Counted from the stretch's first letter, positions 42,400-52,589 are shown. The stretch is DNA of 64,000 nt from Hymenobacter yonginensis (GCF_027625995.1 NZ_CP115396.1:4588501-4652500), one strand, 5' to 3'. The notes: a model not told the origin generated them from the sequence alone. Numbers and translations are program-made.

Positions 42400-43947
42400 A
42401 TGCAGCACCCTCTTTCGCTTTATAATACGCTTACCCGCCGCAAAGCCCCGTTCGAACCCCTGCACGCGCCCTTCGTGGGGGTGTACCTCTGCGGCCCGAC
42501 CGTGTACAGCGAGGCCCACGTGGGCAACGCCCGCGGGCCGGTGGTGTTTGATGTGCTGACGCGCTACCTGCGCCACCTCGGCTACACGGTGCGCTACGTG
42601 CGCAACATCACCGACGTAGGCCACCTCGAAGGCGACGCCGACGAGGGCGAAGACAAGATCAGCAAGCGCGCCCGCGCCCAGCAGTTGGAGCCTATGCAGG
42701 TGGCCGAGCAGTTCGCCAACCTCTACCAGGCCCATATGACGGCCCTGGGCTGCCTGCCGCCCGATATCACGCCCCGCGCCAGCGGCCACATCATCGAGCA
42801 GATTGAGATGGTGCAGCAGATCATCGACAACGGCTTCGGCTACGAGTCCAACGGCTCGGTGTACTTTGATGTGCCCGCTTACAACGCCGCCGGCCGCAAC
42901 TATGGCAAGCTCTCCAACCGCGTGGTGGAAGAGCTGCTGGCTGGCTCGCGCGACAACCTCGCCGGCCAGGAAGAAAAACGCAGCCCGCTGGATTTTGCCC
43001 TCTGGAAACGCGCCGATGAGCGCCACCTGATGCGCTGGGCTTCACCCTGGAGCGACGGGTTTCCGGGCTGGCACCTGGAGTGCTCGGCTATGAGCCGCAA
43101 GTACCTCGGCGCCGAGTTCGACATCCACGGCGGCGGGCTGGATTTGATGTTTCCGCACCACGAGTGCGAAATAGCCCAGAGCCAGGCCTGCAACCACCCC
43201 ACCAACGAGGCGCAGGTGTGGATGCACAACAACATGATTACGGTGAACGGCGCCAAGATGAGCAAGGCTGTTGGCAACTTCATCACCATGAGCCAGCTGT
43301 TTGAAGGCACCAACGCCACGCTGGCGCAGGCCTACTCGCCCATGACGGTGCGCTTCTTCCTGCTGCAGGCCCACTACCGCAGCACTGTGGATATCACCGA
43401 CGAAGGCCTGCAGGCGGCCCGCAAAGGCTACCGCAAGCTGATGAACGGCCTGCGCCTGCTGGATAAGCTGCGCGAAGCCAGCCTCTCGTCGGACGTTATC
43501 AAGGCGCGCACGGTGGCGCCCGTGGCCGAGGGCAAGGTGCCCGACACCACCACCGCCGACGCCGAGCTGCGCAAGCTGGTGCAGGATTGCTTTGTGGGTT
43601 TGAACGACGACCTGAACACGGCCCGCGCCATTGCCAGCCTGTTCAATCTGCTGCGTAAGCTCAACGGCTTCCACGCTAACCCGGCCACGCTGGCCACGGT
43701 CAGCGCCGCCGCGCTGCAGGAAGCCACCGACGCCTACCAGACGCTGGTAGCCGATGTGCTGGGCCTCGTGGACGAACCCCGCGCCAGCGCCGAAGACCTG
43801 CTCAGCCTCACGCTGGAGTTCTACCAGGAAGCCAAAGCCACCAAGGCCTACGACAAAGTAGACCAGATCCGCGCGGCCCTCAAAACCCAGGGCATCGTGG
43901 TGAAGGATACCAAAGCCGGCATCGACTGGGCTTACAGCGAAGAGTAA
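42400..43947 (+). CDS. cysS: Cysteinyl-tRNA synthetase
   Basis: Class I tRNA synthetase of 515 residues. Motifs are [19 protein letters not shown] (zinc Cys and HIGH-like HVGN), [11 protein letters not shown] and [14 protein letters not shown] (further zinc ligands). The KMSKS loop reads KMSKAVGN, with Ala in place of the final Ser. The C-terminal DALR-like helical part matches. The start ATG is right after a TACCTTTG element. It is preceded by one family A palindrome and followed by another. Cysteine metabolism appears again in the met operon 7 kb away, but no link is evident. Confidence 0.95.
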   Translation: MQHPLSLYNTLTRRKAPFEPLHAPFVGVYLCGPTVYSEAHVGNARGPVVFDVLTRYLRHLGYTVRYVRNITDVGHLEGDADEGEDKISKRARAQQLEPMQVAEQFANLYQAHMTALGCLPPDITPRASGHIIEQIEMVQQIIDNGFGYESNGSVYFDVPAYNAAGRNYGKLSNRVVEELLAGSRDNLAGQEEKRSPLDFALWKRADERHLMRWASPWSDGFPGWHLECSAMSRKYLGAEFDIHGGGLDLMFPHHECEIAQSQACNHPTNEAQVWMHNNMITVNGAKMSKAVGNFITMSQLFEGTNATLAQAYSPMTVRFFLLQAHYRSTVDITDEGLQAARKGYRKLMNGLRLLDKLREASLSSDVIKARTVAPVAEGKVPDTTTADAELRKLVQDCFVGLNDDLNTARAIASLFNLLRKLNGFHANPATLATVSAAALQEATDAYQTLVADVLGLVDEPRASAEDLLSLTLEFYQEAKATKAYDKVDQIRAALKTQGIVVKDTKAGIDWAYSEE

Positions 43948-43969
43948 ACAGCCCGTCATGTAGATTAGA

Positions 43970-44061
43970 ACGTCATGCAGAGCGGAGCATCTCGCGTGCT
44001 GACTACCAATTAGTAATCCAATGTCAGCAGGCGAGATGCTTCGCTCCGCTTTGCATGACGT
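43970..44061. repeat. Family A palindrome (GCATCTCG subtype)
   Basis: Outer arms ACGTCATGCAGAGCGGAGC (left) and GCTTTGCATGACGT (right) are imperfect inverted copies; the right arm contains an extra GAAG. The inner part is ATCTCGCGTGCTGAC and GTCAGCAGGCGAGAT. It sits between cysS and the M28 gene and would make a good 3' hairpin. Confidence 0.8.
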
Positions 44062-44077
44062 CCCTTATTCTTGCCTA

Positions 44078-45097
44078 ATGAAAATCTTCCGCCTTGCGCC
44101 AGCTGCTCTGGCCGCGCTGCTGCTGCTCACCGGCTGCCCCGACAAAAAGCCCGCTACCACCGAGGTAGAAGCGCCGGCCAAGCTGCCCGCCGCGCCGGCC
44201 TTCAACCCCGACTCAGCCTACGCTTACGTGGCCAAGCAGGTGGCTTTCGGGCCACGGGTGCCCAACACGGCTGCCCACGTAAACACCGGCGACTGGGTGG
44301 TAGCCCGGTTTAAGGCGTTGGGCCTGACGGTGCGCGAGCAGCCGTTTGTGGCCATGGCCTTCGATGGCAAGATGCTGAAGTCGCGCAACATCATCGCGCA
44401 GTTTCAGCCACAGGCCGCGCGCCGCGTGGCCATCTTCACGCACTGGGACACCCGCCCCTTTGCCGATAAGGACACCAAGCGCAAAAACGCCCCTCTCGAC
44501 GGCGCTTCCGACGGCGCCAGCGGCGTAGGCATTGCCCTGGAAATGGCCCGCGTGCTGGCCGCCCAGCCCGACAGCCTCACGCCCGCCGTCGGTATCGACT
44601 TCATCTTGTTTGACTCCGAAGACTACGGCTACGATTCCAGCACCCAGAGCGAGCTGACCAACCAGCTGGCCAGCCAGGAAACGTCGGGCGGCTCCAGCTG
44701 GTGCCTGGGCTCGCAGTACTGGAGCAAAAACCTAGTGCCCGGCAACTACAAGCCGGAGTTCGGGATTCTGCTGGACATGGTGGGCGCCAAAAACGCCAAG
44801 TTCACCCGCGAAGGAATTTCCCGCGAAAGTGCCCGCGACGTGGTGGATAAAGTGTGGAACCTGGCCGCCCAAATCGGCTACTCCGACTACTTCCTGTTTC
44901 AGGATTCGCCGGGCATCACCGACGACCACGCCTTCACCAACCAGGCCGGCATCCGCACCATCGACATCATCGACTACCTGCCCACCGGCCAGTTCCAGCC
45001 CTATCACCACACCACCGACGACAACATGAGTGTCATTGACCGGCGCACGCTCAAGGCCGTGGGCCAGACCGTGCTGCAGACGGTGTACGGCGAGTAG
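44078..45097 (+). CDS. M28-family lipoprotein peptidase (glutaminyl-cyclase-like)
   Basis: 339 residues from the ATG at 44078. Lipoprotein signal MKIFRLAPAALAALLLLTGC. The zinc-peptidase region includes IFTHWDTRPFADKDTKRKNA, DGASDGASGVGIALEMARVL with the first Asp ligand, IDFILFDSEDYGYDSS (Glu/Asp pair) and GITDDHAFTNQAGI (His ligand). The pattern matches periplasmic M28 aminopeptidases and the related glutaminyl cyclases. It lies after cysS, with its own terminator. Substrate unknown. Confidence 0.9.
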   Translation: MKIFRLAPAALAALLLLTGCPDKKPATTEVEAPAKLPAAPAFNPDSAYAYVAKQVAFGPRVPNTAAHVNTGDWVVARFKALGLTVREQPFVAMAFDGKMLKSRNIIAQFQPQAARRVAIFTHWDTRPFADKDTKRKNAPLDGASDGASGVGIALEMARVLAAQPDSLTPAVGIDFILFDSEDYGYDSSTQSELTNQLASQETSGGSSWCLGSQYWSKNLVPGNYKPEFGILLDMVGAKNAKFTREGISRESARDVVDKVWNLAAQIGYSDYFLFQDSPGITDDHAFTNQAGIRTIDIIDYLPTGQFQPYHHTTDDNMSVIDRRTLKAVGQTVLQTVYGE

Positions 45098-45113
45098 TTG
45101 GTGGTTGACGAAT

Positions 45114-45154
45114 ACTAAAAACGCCCCTGCGTAGATACGCAGGGGCGTTTTTAG
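45114..45154. terminator. Bidirectional terminator between M28 and the GNAT gene
   Basis: The stem ACTAAAAACGCCCCTGCGTA / TACGCAGGGGCGTTTTTAGT spans 45114-45154 with a one-base loop. It separates the convergent genes. Confidence 0.88.
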
Positions 45155-45169
45155 TAATTGGCTCATTGT

Positions 45170-45691
45170 TTACTTCAGCAGCTTATAGTACACCACCGTA
45201 GCTTCCAGCGCGCCGCTGGCCACGCGTGCGAACTGCGGGATGGCGCCCACGGCCACGTAGCCGAGCTGCTGGTACAGCTGCTCGGAGCCGGCGCCCTGCA
45301 GGGTGTCGAGGACCAGCGTGCTGCGCTGGTGCTGGCGGGCCAGCTCTTCCACGGCCAGCATCAGCTGCCGCCCGATGCCGCGACGCTGGAATTGGGAGTG
45401 CACGAGTAGCTTGGCCACTTCGGCGCGGTGTAGGCCGTTGGGTTTAGTGGCCAGCACCAGTTGCACGGTGCCCACCAGCTGGCCGGCCTCTGCAGCTACC
45501 AGCAGCAGCGTAGTTTCTGCGGCCACATCCTTTTCCACGCCCGCCCAGAACTCCCGGGCCTCCGCCGCAGCCAGCGGCGGCAGAAAGCCCACCGAAGCGC
45601 CTGAATCAACAGCATCGCGCAGCAACTCGGTCAGGCCAGCGGTATGTGCCGCAAAATCTGCGGCCGTGACAAGGTGAAGGTTGACAGACAT
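45170..45691 (-). CDS. GNAT-family N-acetyltransferase
   Basis: 173 residues. Acetyl-CoA-binding GNAT fold with LVGTVQLVLATKPNGLHRAE VAKLLVHSQFQRRGIGRQLM (V-x-x-x-x-Q/R-G-x-G-x loop) and STLVLDTLQGAGSEQLYQQL GYVAVG. Start ATG with MSVNLHLVTAADF. Substrate unknown. Shares a terminator with the M28 gene. Confidence 0.9.
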   Translation of the reverse strand: MSVNLHLVTAADFAAHTAGLTELLRDAVDSGASVGFLPPLAAAEAREFWAGVEKDVAAETTLLLVAAEAGQLVGTVQLVLATKPNGLHRAEVAKLLVHSQFQRRGIGRQLMLAVEELARQHQRSTLVLDTLQGAGSEQLYQQLGYVAVGAIPQFARVASGALEATVVYYKLLK

Positions 45692-45709
45692 TGAGTGGAA
45701 ATTTACGGG

Positions 45710-46615
45710 TTACATATACTCCAGCCGGCTGCCGGTGGCATCCACGGTGAGGCGGGCGGGGCGGCCGCAGATCAGGGCCATGTTCCGGGGCTCGTGGCCG
45801 ACGGGAAAGCCGTGGGCTACCGGAAAATCGTACTTATCGGCGTAGTGCTGGATGATTTCGTTGGGCGTCTGGCCGTAGGGGATGGTGTTGTCCTGGGGGT
45901 TGGTGAAGTGGCCCACCAGCAGGCCGGCTAGGTGCTGTAGCTTACCGGTGCGGTCCAGGTGCACCATCATCCGGTCGATGGCATACAGGTACTCGTCGAT
46001 GTCTTCCAGGAACAGGATGCGGCCGGCCGTGGCCACGTCGGAGCGGGTGCCGGTGAGGGTCTGCAGCAAACTCAGGTTGCCGCCCACTAGCTCGCCGGTG
46101 GCCGTGCCGAAGCGGTTGAGCGCGTGCGGCGCCACCTCGTAGCGCACCGGCTCCCCAAACAGCGCCCGCCGCAGACTTTCCAGCGACTCCTCGCCGCCGG
46201 TTTGCCCAAACAGCAGCGGCATCACGCCGTGGATGCTCTGGTGGCCCAGCGCCAGCAGGTGGCAGTTGAGGGTGGTGATGTCGGAGAAGCCGGCTACCCA
46301 TTTGGGGTTTTCGGCGAAGCGGGAAAAGTCGATCTGGTCGATGATGCGGGTGGTGCCGTAGCCGCCGCGGGCGCTCAGGATGGCCCGGATTTCGGGGTTG
46401 TCGAGCTGCTGCTGGAAGTCGCGGCGCCGGATTTCATCGTCGCCCCCGAATTGGTGATGCGCCACATTGGTGCTTTCGCCCAGCACCACGCGCAGGCCCC
46501 AGCTTTCGAGGGTGGCCACGGCGGCGGCCAGTTCCTGGTGCGAGGCCGAGCGGGCGGGGCAAACAATGGCTACCTGATCATGAGGACGCAGGAAAGGAGG
46601 GGCGGTAGTAGGCAT
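45710..46615 (-). CDS. LD-carboxypeptidase (peptidase family S66)
   Basis: Cytosolic muropeptide-recycling LD-carboxypeptidase of 301 residues, which removes the terminal D-Ala from the tetrapeptide. It holds ARGGYGTTRIIDQIDF, then the nucleophile in GFSDITTLN (Ser about 111), the Glu in LEDIDEYLYAIDRM and the His in VAHGFPVGHEPRNMALICG. The start ATG is MPTTAPPFLR. Typical length for the family. Divergent from the hydrolase at 46820, with a family B palindrome between. Confidence 0.92.
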   Translation of the reverse strand: MPTTAPPFLRPHDQVAIVCPARSASHQELAAAVATLESWGLRVVLGESTNVAHHQFGGDDEIRRRDFQQQLDNPEIRAILSARGGYGTTRIIDQIDFSRFAENPKWVAGFSDITTLNCHLLALGHQSIHGVMPLLFGQTGGEESLESLRRALFGEPVRYEVAPHALNRFGTATGELVGGNLSLLQTLTGTRSDVATAGRILFLEDIDEYLYAIDRMMVHLDRTGKLQHLAGLLVGHFTNPQDNTIPYGQTPNEIIQHYADKYDFPVAHGFPVGHEPRNMALICGRPARLTVDATGSRLEYM

Positions 46616-46684
46616 GGCGTAAGCAGCAGAAGGAACCGCCGCAAACTTAGAGGGGTTGGCCGGATTTCCGGCCGGCCCCGCAGC

Positions 46685-46767
46685 CGTAGCGCGAACTTTG
46701 TAGTTCGCGCCCCGCGCCGTTGCAACGATTGTCGTTCAGAGGCGCGAACTACAAAGTTCGCGCTACG
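46685..46767. repeat. Family B palindrome, perfect 27-base arms
   Basis: Arms 46685-46711 and 46741-46767 are perfect inverted copies, CGTAGCGCGAACTTTGTAG then TTCGCGCC. The same unit is found at 59833-59919, and a related one (GAAGCCTTTGCTTC core) at 48010-48095. It lies between divergent genes, so it is not only a terminator. Confidence 0.92.
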
Positions 46768-46819
46768 CCCGCCCGCATCGTGCCGGCGTACTTCCCGAAA
46801 ACTAGCCCGAACTTTGCGG

Positions 46820-48013
46820 GTGAGGTGGCTGCTGTTTCCGCCGATTCTGCCTGTGCGCTACCTGCTTCCTGTTTTGCTGCTGCTCCATATGCTGCTCTCG
46901 GCCCCGGCGGCCGCCCAGCGTATGCCCATCGATACCACCCACGGCCGCTACCACCGCCCGCTGTTCCGGCAGGTGCAGGTGCGCCGCAATGTGGAGTTTG
47001 CCCACGTCACGACCATGCTGGGCCTGCCCCAGACGCTGTACATGGATGTGTATGAGCCCGCCGGCGACACCGTGCGCCGCCGCCCGCTGGTAGTGCTGGC
47101 CCACGAGGGCGGCTTCCTGACCGGCACCCGCGACGATGCCGTGATGACGGCCCTCTGCACCCGGCTGGCCCGCCTCGGCTACGTCGCGGCCACCATTGAC
47201 TACCGGCTGTATTTCTTTCCGTTTGATACCGTGGGCATCGGCCGGGCGGCCATCCGGGCCACTCAGGACATGCGGGCGGCCGTGCGGTTTTTCCGGCATG
47301 ATGCGGCCACGGCCAAGCGGTTTCGGGTGCACCCGCAGTACGTGTTCGTGGGCGGTTCCTCAGCCGGCGGCTTCATGGCCCTGCAAACCGGCTACCTCAA
47401 CAAGCCCGCCGAAGTGCCCGCCTACCTCGACCTAGCCGCCTTGGGCGGACTGGAAGGCAGCGGCGGCCACCCCGGCTACAGCAGCCGCCCGCGCGGCGTC
47501 ATTAATCTGTGCGGGGCGCTGGCCCGGGCCAGCTGGCTGGAAGCCGGCGACCCGCCCCTGTGCAGCGTGCACGGCACCCGCGACGGACTGGTGCCTTACG
47601 CCCGGGGCACCATCGGGGCGCAGCTGCCGGCCCAGCTGGTGTACGGCAGCGGGGCGCTGCGCCTGCGGGCCAATGCCGTGGGCGTGCCCAACGTGCTGCG
47701 CCGCCTGCGTGGGGCCGGCCACGTGCCCTACTCCTTCGAACCCACCTACATCGACTCCGCCTACTTCGCCGTGCGCGACTTCCTGCGGCCCCTGCTGGGT
47801 AGCGGCGCACCCGGCCCGCTGTTGGCCGCTGCCCTCAACCCCCGCCGCGACGCGCAGGTAACGGCTCTATTGCTGCCGCGCCGTATCGGCCTGCAGGTGC
47901 CGCCCGCGCCGCCCCTGGCCTGGCAGCCCGATTTGCTGCAGGTCCCGCCCGATTCAGTGCAACAAGTGGCGCCGCCTGCTCCGGAAGCTACCGGAGCCGC
48001 CCCGCCGCAGTAG
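46820..48013 (+). CDS. Secreted alpha/beta hydrolase (BD-FAE/lipase-like)
   Basis: About 397 residues. The N-terminus RYLLPVLLLLHMLLSAPAAA is an export signal. The hydrolase core has RPLVVLAHEGGFLTGTRDD, GYVAATIDYRLYFFPFDT, the nucleophile elbow VFVGGSSAGGFMALQTG, the acid in CSVHGTRDGLVPYA and the His in LRGAGHVPYSFEP. The start is uncertain: a GTG at 46820 directly after GAACTTTG, or a GTG at 46853; both give a signal peptide. The C-tail is rich in Pro. The stop codon (48011-48013) lies inside a family B palindrome. Substrate unknown. Confidence 0.82.
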   Translation: MRWLLFPPILPVRYLLPVLLLLHMLLSAPAAAQRMPIDTTHGRYHRPLFRQVQVRRNVEFAHVTTMLGLPQTLYMDVYEPAGDTVRRRPLVVLAHEGGFLTGTRDDAVMTALCTRLARLGYVAATIDYRLYFFPFDTVGIGRAAIRATQDMRAAVRFFRHDAATAKRFRVHPQYVFVGGSSAGGFMALQTGYLNKPAEVPAYLDLAALGGLEGSGGHPGYSSRPRGVINLCGALARASWLEAGDPPLCSVHGTRDGLVPYARGTIGAQLPAQLVYGSGALRLRANAVGVPNVLRRLRGAGHVPYSFEPTYIDSAYFAVRDFLRPLLGSGAPGPLLAAALNPRRDAQVTALLLPRRIGLQVPPAPPLAWQPDLLQVPPDSVQQVAPPAPEATGAAPPQ

Positions 48014-48095
48014 CGCGAAGCCTTTGCTTCGCGTGTAGCTGGCACTATCGTGCTGAAGCTGTTAGGCCATACGCGAAGCAAAGGCTTCGCGCTAC
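48010..48095. repeat. Family B palindrome variant, perfect 25-base arms
   Basis: Arms 48010-48034 and 48071-48095 are perfect inverted copies, GTAGCGCGAAGCCTTTGCTT then CGCGT. The TAG stop codon of the hydrolase is part of the left arm. The central core differs from the other two family B copies. Confidence 0.9.
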
Positions 48096-48167
48096 AATCC
48101 TGCTTCACCCAAAAGCTCCCAACATTGCGCAAACGTCAGGGGCTTCAATGTACTAAGGGTTAAGAAC

Positions 48168-48201
48168 TGCGAGCAGGACGGTGTACGTCGTTCCGCTCGC
48201 A
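48168..48201 (-). terminator. Hairpin after hom, family A remnant
   Basis: TGCGAGC (48168-48174) pairs with GCTCGCA (48195-48201), with a further GGACG / CGTC pairing inside. It resembles the outer part of family A and lies 13 bases after hom's stop on the minus strand. Confidence 0.6.
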
Positions 48202-48213
48202 ATGACAGGTTTA

Positions 48214-49455
48214 TCACGCCGAAACTTCGGCCACCAGCTCGTTGGTGCTGACGGGGCGCAGGCGGCCTGTGCGCACGATGAAGGCGCCGTACTTGCGCAG
48301 CGTGTCGCGGTGGCGGATGAGGTGGGCCAGGGCCACGTAGCCTACTACGTATTCGTCCTCGTCGGCTTCCTCGGAAATCTCGCTGAAGTCGAGCAGGTCG
48401 ATGATGCGGTCCTCGTCGGTGCGTAGGTAGATTTCCACTTCCAGGTCGGAGGCGTACTCCGGGGCTTCGGCGGCTTTGGGGTACTGGTAGGCGAAGCCCT
48501 GGCGCAGCGCGGCCAGATCGGCCAGCACTGCCGATCCGGTGGGGTGCCCGCCGGCCCCGCGGCCCCGCAGAAACTGCTCGCCGGCGAAATCGGCCTCAAT
48601 TACCACGCCGTTGAACTCGTCGTCTACGCTGTACAGCGGCGACTCAGGGCCCACCAGCTGCGGGGTCACCAGCACCGTCACGCGGCCGTCAGGCAAACGC
48701 TGCAGGCCGGCAATGACTTTGATTTTCTGGCCCTGGCTGGCGGCAAAGGCAATATCGACGGCGCTGATGCCCTCAATGCCCAGGTTCAGTACCTCGTCGG
48801 GGTTCAGGAACGCGCCGTAGGCGTGGGCAGCCAGCAGCACGGCTTTGGAGCGCGGGTCGAAGGCGCCCATGTCCAGGGTGGGGTCGGTTTCGGCGAAGCC
48901 TTTCTGCTGGGCCTCGGCCAGCGCCGGGGCGTAGTCGGCGCCGGCTTCGCCCATGCGGGTCAGCACGTAGTTGGACGAGCCGTTGAGGATGCCGGTCACG
49001 CTGCGCAGCGGCTCGGCCCCGAAGTAGGCATCGAGGGTGCGAATCACCGGAATGCTGCCGCACACGGCTGCTTCGTAGAGCAGCGTGCCGCCGGTTTGCT
49101 GCTGCAGCTGCACCAGCTCCGGCAAGTGGCGGGCCAGCATGGCCTTGTTGGCCGTCACCACGCGGCGGCCCTGGCACAGCGCCTCGCGCACCAGCCGGAA
49201 GGCCTCGTCGGCGTCGTCAATCACCTCCACCAGTACGTCCAGCGAGGCATCCTGCAGCAGGTCGTCGGCGCGGAAGTCGAACCGGTTTAGTGGCAGCGTA
49301 CGGGCTTTGGTGGGGTTCTTGACGGCAATGCGGGCAATTTCAAAGCCTGCTTCGGGCTGCTGCTGCAGAATGTCGTAGAGGCCCTGGCCCACGCAGCCGA
49401 ACCCAATCAGGCCAATACGAAGCGGGGCAGAAGCGGGAGCAGGATTAATGGACAT
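48214..49455 (-). CDS. hom: Homoserine dehydrogenase
   Basis: NAD(P)-dependent reduction of aspartate semialdehyde to homoserine, the branch point to methionine and threonine. 413 residues. The nucleotide-binding loop is GLIGFGCVGQGLYDIL; VTANKAML and the homoserine-site LNGSSNYVLTRMGEAG and EAQQKGFAETDPTLDM are the family motifs. No clear ACT domain follows, and aspartokinase is not fused. It is the last gene of metY-metX-hom; metX overlaps its start by 11 bases, so the two are probably coupled in translation. Confidence 0.94.
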   Translation of the reverse strand: MSINPAPASAPLRIGLIGFGCVGQGLYDILQQQPEAGFEIARIAVKNPTKARTLPLNRFDFRADDLLQDASLDVLVEVIDDADEAFRLVREALCQGRRVVTANKAMLARHLPELVQLQQQTGGTLLYEAAVCGSIPVIRTLDAYFGAEPLRSVTGILNGSSNYVLTRMGEAGADYAPALAEAQQKGFAETDPTLDMGAFDPRSKAVLLAAHAYGAFLNPDEVLNLGIEGISAVDIAFAASQGQKIKVIAGLQRLPDGRVTVLVTPQLVGPESPLYSVDDEFNGVVIEADFAGEQFLRGRGAGGHPTGSAVLADLAALRQGFAYQYPKAAEAPEYASDLEVEIYLRTDEDRIIDLLDFSEISEEADEDEYVVGYVALAHLIRHRDTLRKYGAFIVRTGRLRPVSTNELVAEVSA

Positions 49456-50494
49456 AGGTCTGGACAGAAAATCGTTCGAGAAAGTGCGTGAGCTGGGTGG
49501 TTTCCAGTAGAAAGCCGTCGTGGCCGTACTGGGAGTCCATTTCGGCGTACATGGCGCCCTGAATGTGCTGGGCCAAAAGCTGCTGCTCAGCGGGCGGAAA
49601 CAGCACGTCGGAGGTGATGCTGATGACGAGGGTGCGGGCCCGGATGCGGCCCAGGGCCTCCCGCACGCCGCCGCGGCCGCGCCCCACGTGGTGCGAGTCC
49701 ATCGTGCGGCTCAGGGCCACGTAGGAGTAGGCGTTGAAGCGGGCCACCAGCTTGTCGCCCTGGTAGCGCTGGTAGGAGCTGGCCCGGAAGCCATCCAGCG
49801 CGTCGTCGGTGGTTTCGGTCTGGCTGCGCTGATAGGCGTCGTAGCTGCGGTAGCTGAGCAGGGCCATGGCCCGGGCCGCCCGCAGGCCGGCCGCGCCGCC
49901 CTCGGGCGTGGCCGCCGCGTACGTCGGGTCGGCGAAGATGGCCAGCCGCTGCGCCTCGTTGAAGGCAATGCCCCAGGCCGAATGGCGGGCGTTGGTGGCA
50001 ATCAAAACCAGATTCTCAAACAGCGTAGGCTGCTGCACGGCCCACTCCACGGCCTGCTGCCCGCCCAGCGAGCCTCCAATCAGCGTATTGATCTGGCGCA
50101 AAGCCAGGTGCTCGCGCAGCGCCTCGTGCACCGCCACCAGGTCGCGCACCGTCAGCAGCGGAAACGCATGGTACAGCGACTCGGCCGCAGAATCGGGCGG
50201 CGACACGGGGCCGGTGCTGCCGTAGCAGGAGCCCACCACGTTGGCGCATACTACAAACCAGTCGGCCGGATCGAAGTGGCAGCCGGCCCCGAACAGGCCG
50301 GGCCACCAGTCGAGCACGTTGGCGTTGGCCGTGAGGGCGTGGCACACCCACACCACGTTGTCGCGGGCGGCGTTGAGGCGGCCGTAGGTCTGGTAGGCTA
50401 TTTCCACCTGCGGCAGCAGCGCCCCGTTTTCCAGCCGCAGCGGCCGGGGCAACCGGAACACGTGCGGCGCGTCAGAAGAAATAGTAGAGCTCAT
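49445..50494 (-). CDS. metX: Homoserine O-acetyltransferase
   Basis: Alpha/beta-hydrolase-fold acyltransferase, 349 residues from the ATG at 50494 (MSSTISSDAPHVFRLPRP), making O-acetylhomoserine for sulfhydrylation. Motifs: VVCANVVGSCYGSTGPVSPP, the nucleophile elbow LIGGSLGGQQAVEWAV, the acid in VISITSDVLFPPAEQ and the His in YGHDGFLLETTQL. The end overlaps hom by 11 bases. The region upstream (323 bases to metY) carries one open frame ending in TGATG at the start codon. Whether acetyl or succinyl donor is not told from sequence alone; this clade is acetyl. Confidence 0.94.
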   Translation of the reverse strand: MSSTISSDAPHVFRLPRPLRLENGALLPQVEIAYQTYGRLNAARDNVVWVCHALTANANVLDWWPGLFGAGCHFDPADWFVVCANVVGSCYGSTGPVSPPDSAAESLYHAFPLLTVRDLVAVHEALREHLALRQINTLIGGSLGGQQAVEWAVQQPTLFENLVLIATNARHSAWGIAFNEAQRLAIFADPTYAAATPEGGAAGLRAARAMALLSYRSYDAYQRSQTETTDDALDGFRASSYQRYQGDKLVARFNAYSYVALSRTMDSHHVGRGRGGVREALGRIRARTLVISITSDVLFPPAEQQLLAQHIQGAMYAEMDSQYGHDGFLLETTQLTHFLERFSVQTYVH

Positions 50495-50817
50495 CAGAAA
50501 GAAAAAAGGAGCGCGAAAATCAGTTTCGCGACGTGCGAAGCGCGTGGCCGCCAGTCGGTGCAAGTGGCGCACCGGCTGCCCGCCTGCGGCGCGTATGCCA
50601 GGCCGGAGCCCGGCGGTGCAAATCGGCCACCGGGGCCGTGAGAATATCCATAGCCCGCAGGCTGAGCCGGCAGTGCCGGCCCAGCCCCGGCCATGGGCGG
50701 GCAGGGAGTATTGGCTTCCTCTCTCACAAAAAAGCCGACGTCCTGCCCGCGTGCCGCGAGGCTGGAGGCGGGGCGGGCTGCCCTCTCAAAACAGCCCGCC
50801 CGTAACCCCACTCTCAC
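50495..50817 (-). other. metY-metX intercistronic region with hairpin and open frame
   Basis: After the metY stop a hairpin of GGGCGGGCT and AGCCCGCCC (50771-50801) can form. A minus-strand frame of 107 codons starts with GTG next to the metY stop and ends in TGA overlapping the metX ATG as TGATG. Its product is Ala/Gly/Pro/Arg-rich with no known domain, so it may be a chance GC-rich frame, a coupling leader or a real small protein. An alternative frame starts MDILTAPVADLHRRAP, 42 residues. Confidence 0.4.
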
Positions 50818-52414
<1,597 letters not shown>

Positions 52415-52576
52415 CTAGCAACAGCAACAACACGCGCCGCAACAGCCGCGCATTCGCATTCGGCCGGCAGCTGGGGCCGTAGCCGCAGAAACGCGCAAAC
52501 CCCACGGCGAAGCAGCAGGCCCGAAGGCGGCCGAAGCGGTGGGGTACTGGGGGGCGAAAGCGAGTGTGTTTTCCAT
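52415..52576 (-). CDS. Cys-rich leader peptide of the met operon
   Basis: A short frame between the SAM riboswitch and metY. From the ATG at 52576 it is 53 codons; the C-terminus reads RMRMRGCCGACCCCC and then TAG (52417-52415). Seven of the last nine residues are Cys. An internal ATG at 52459 would give a 14-residue peptide MRMRGCCGACCCCC. The start at 52576 follows the riboswitch by a few bases (CGGAG-TACC-ATG). The best reading is a cysteine-sensing leader whose ribosome stalls at the Cys run. This is inference; no homolog or experiment is at hand. Chance origin in GC-rich DNA is the main alternative. Confidence 0.6.
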   Translation of the reverse strand: MENTLAFAPQYPTASAAFGPAASPWGLRVSAATAPAAGRMRMRGCCGACCCCC

Positions 52577-52589
52577 GGTACTCCGAGGT

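Noticed and set aside
46124-46819. N-terminal extension of the secreted hydrolase
   Set aside because: It overlaps the LD-carboxypeptidase gene on the other strand and the family B palindrome; a signal peptide appears only after 46820.
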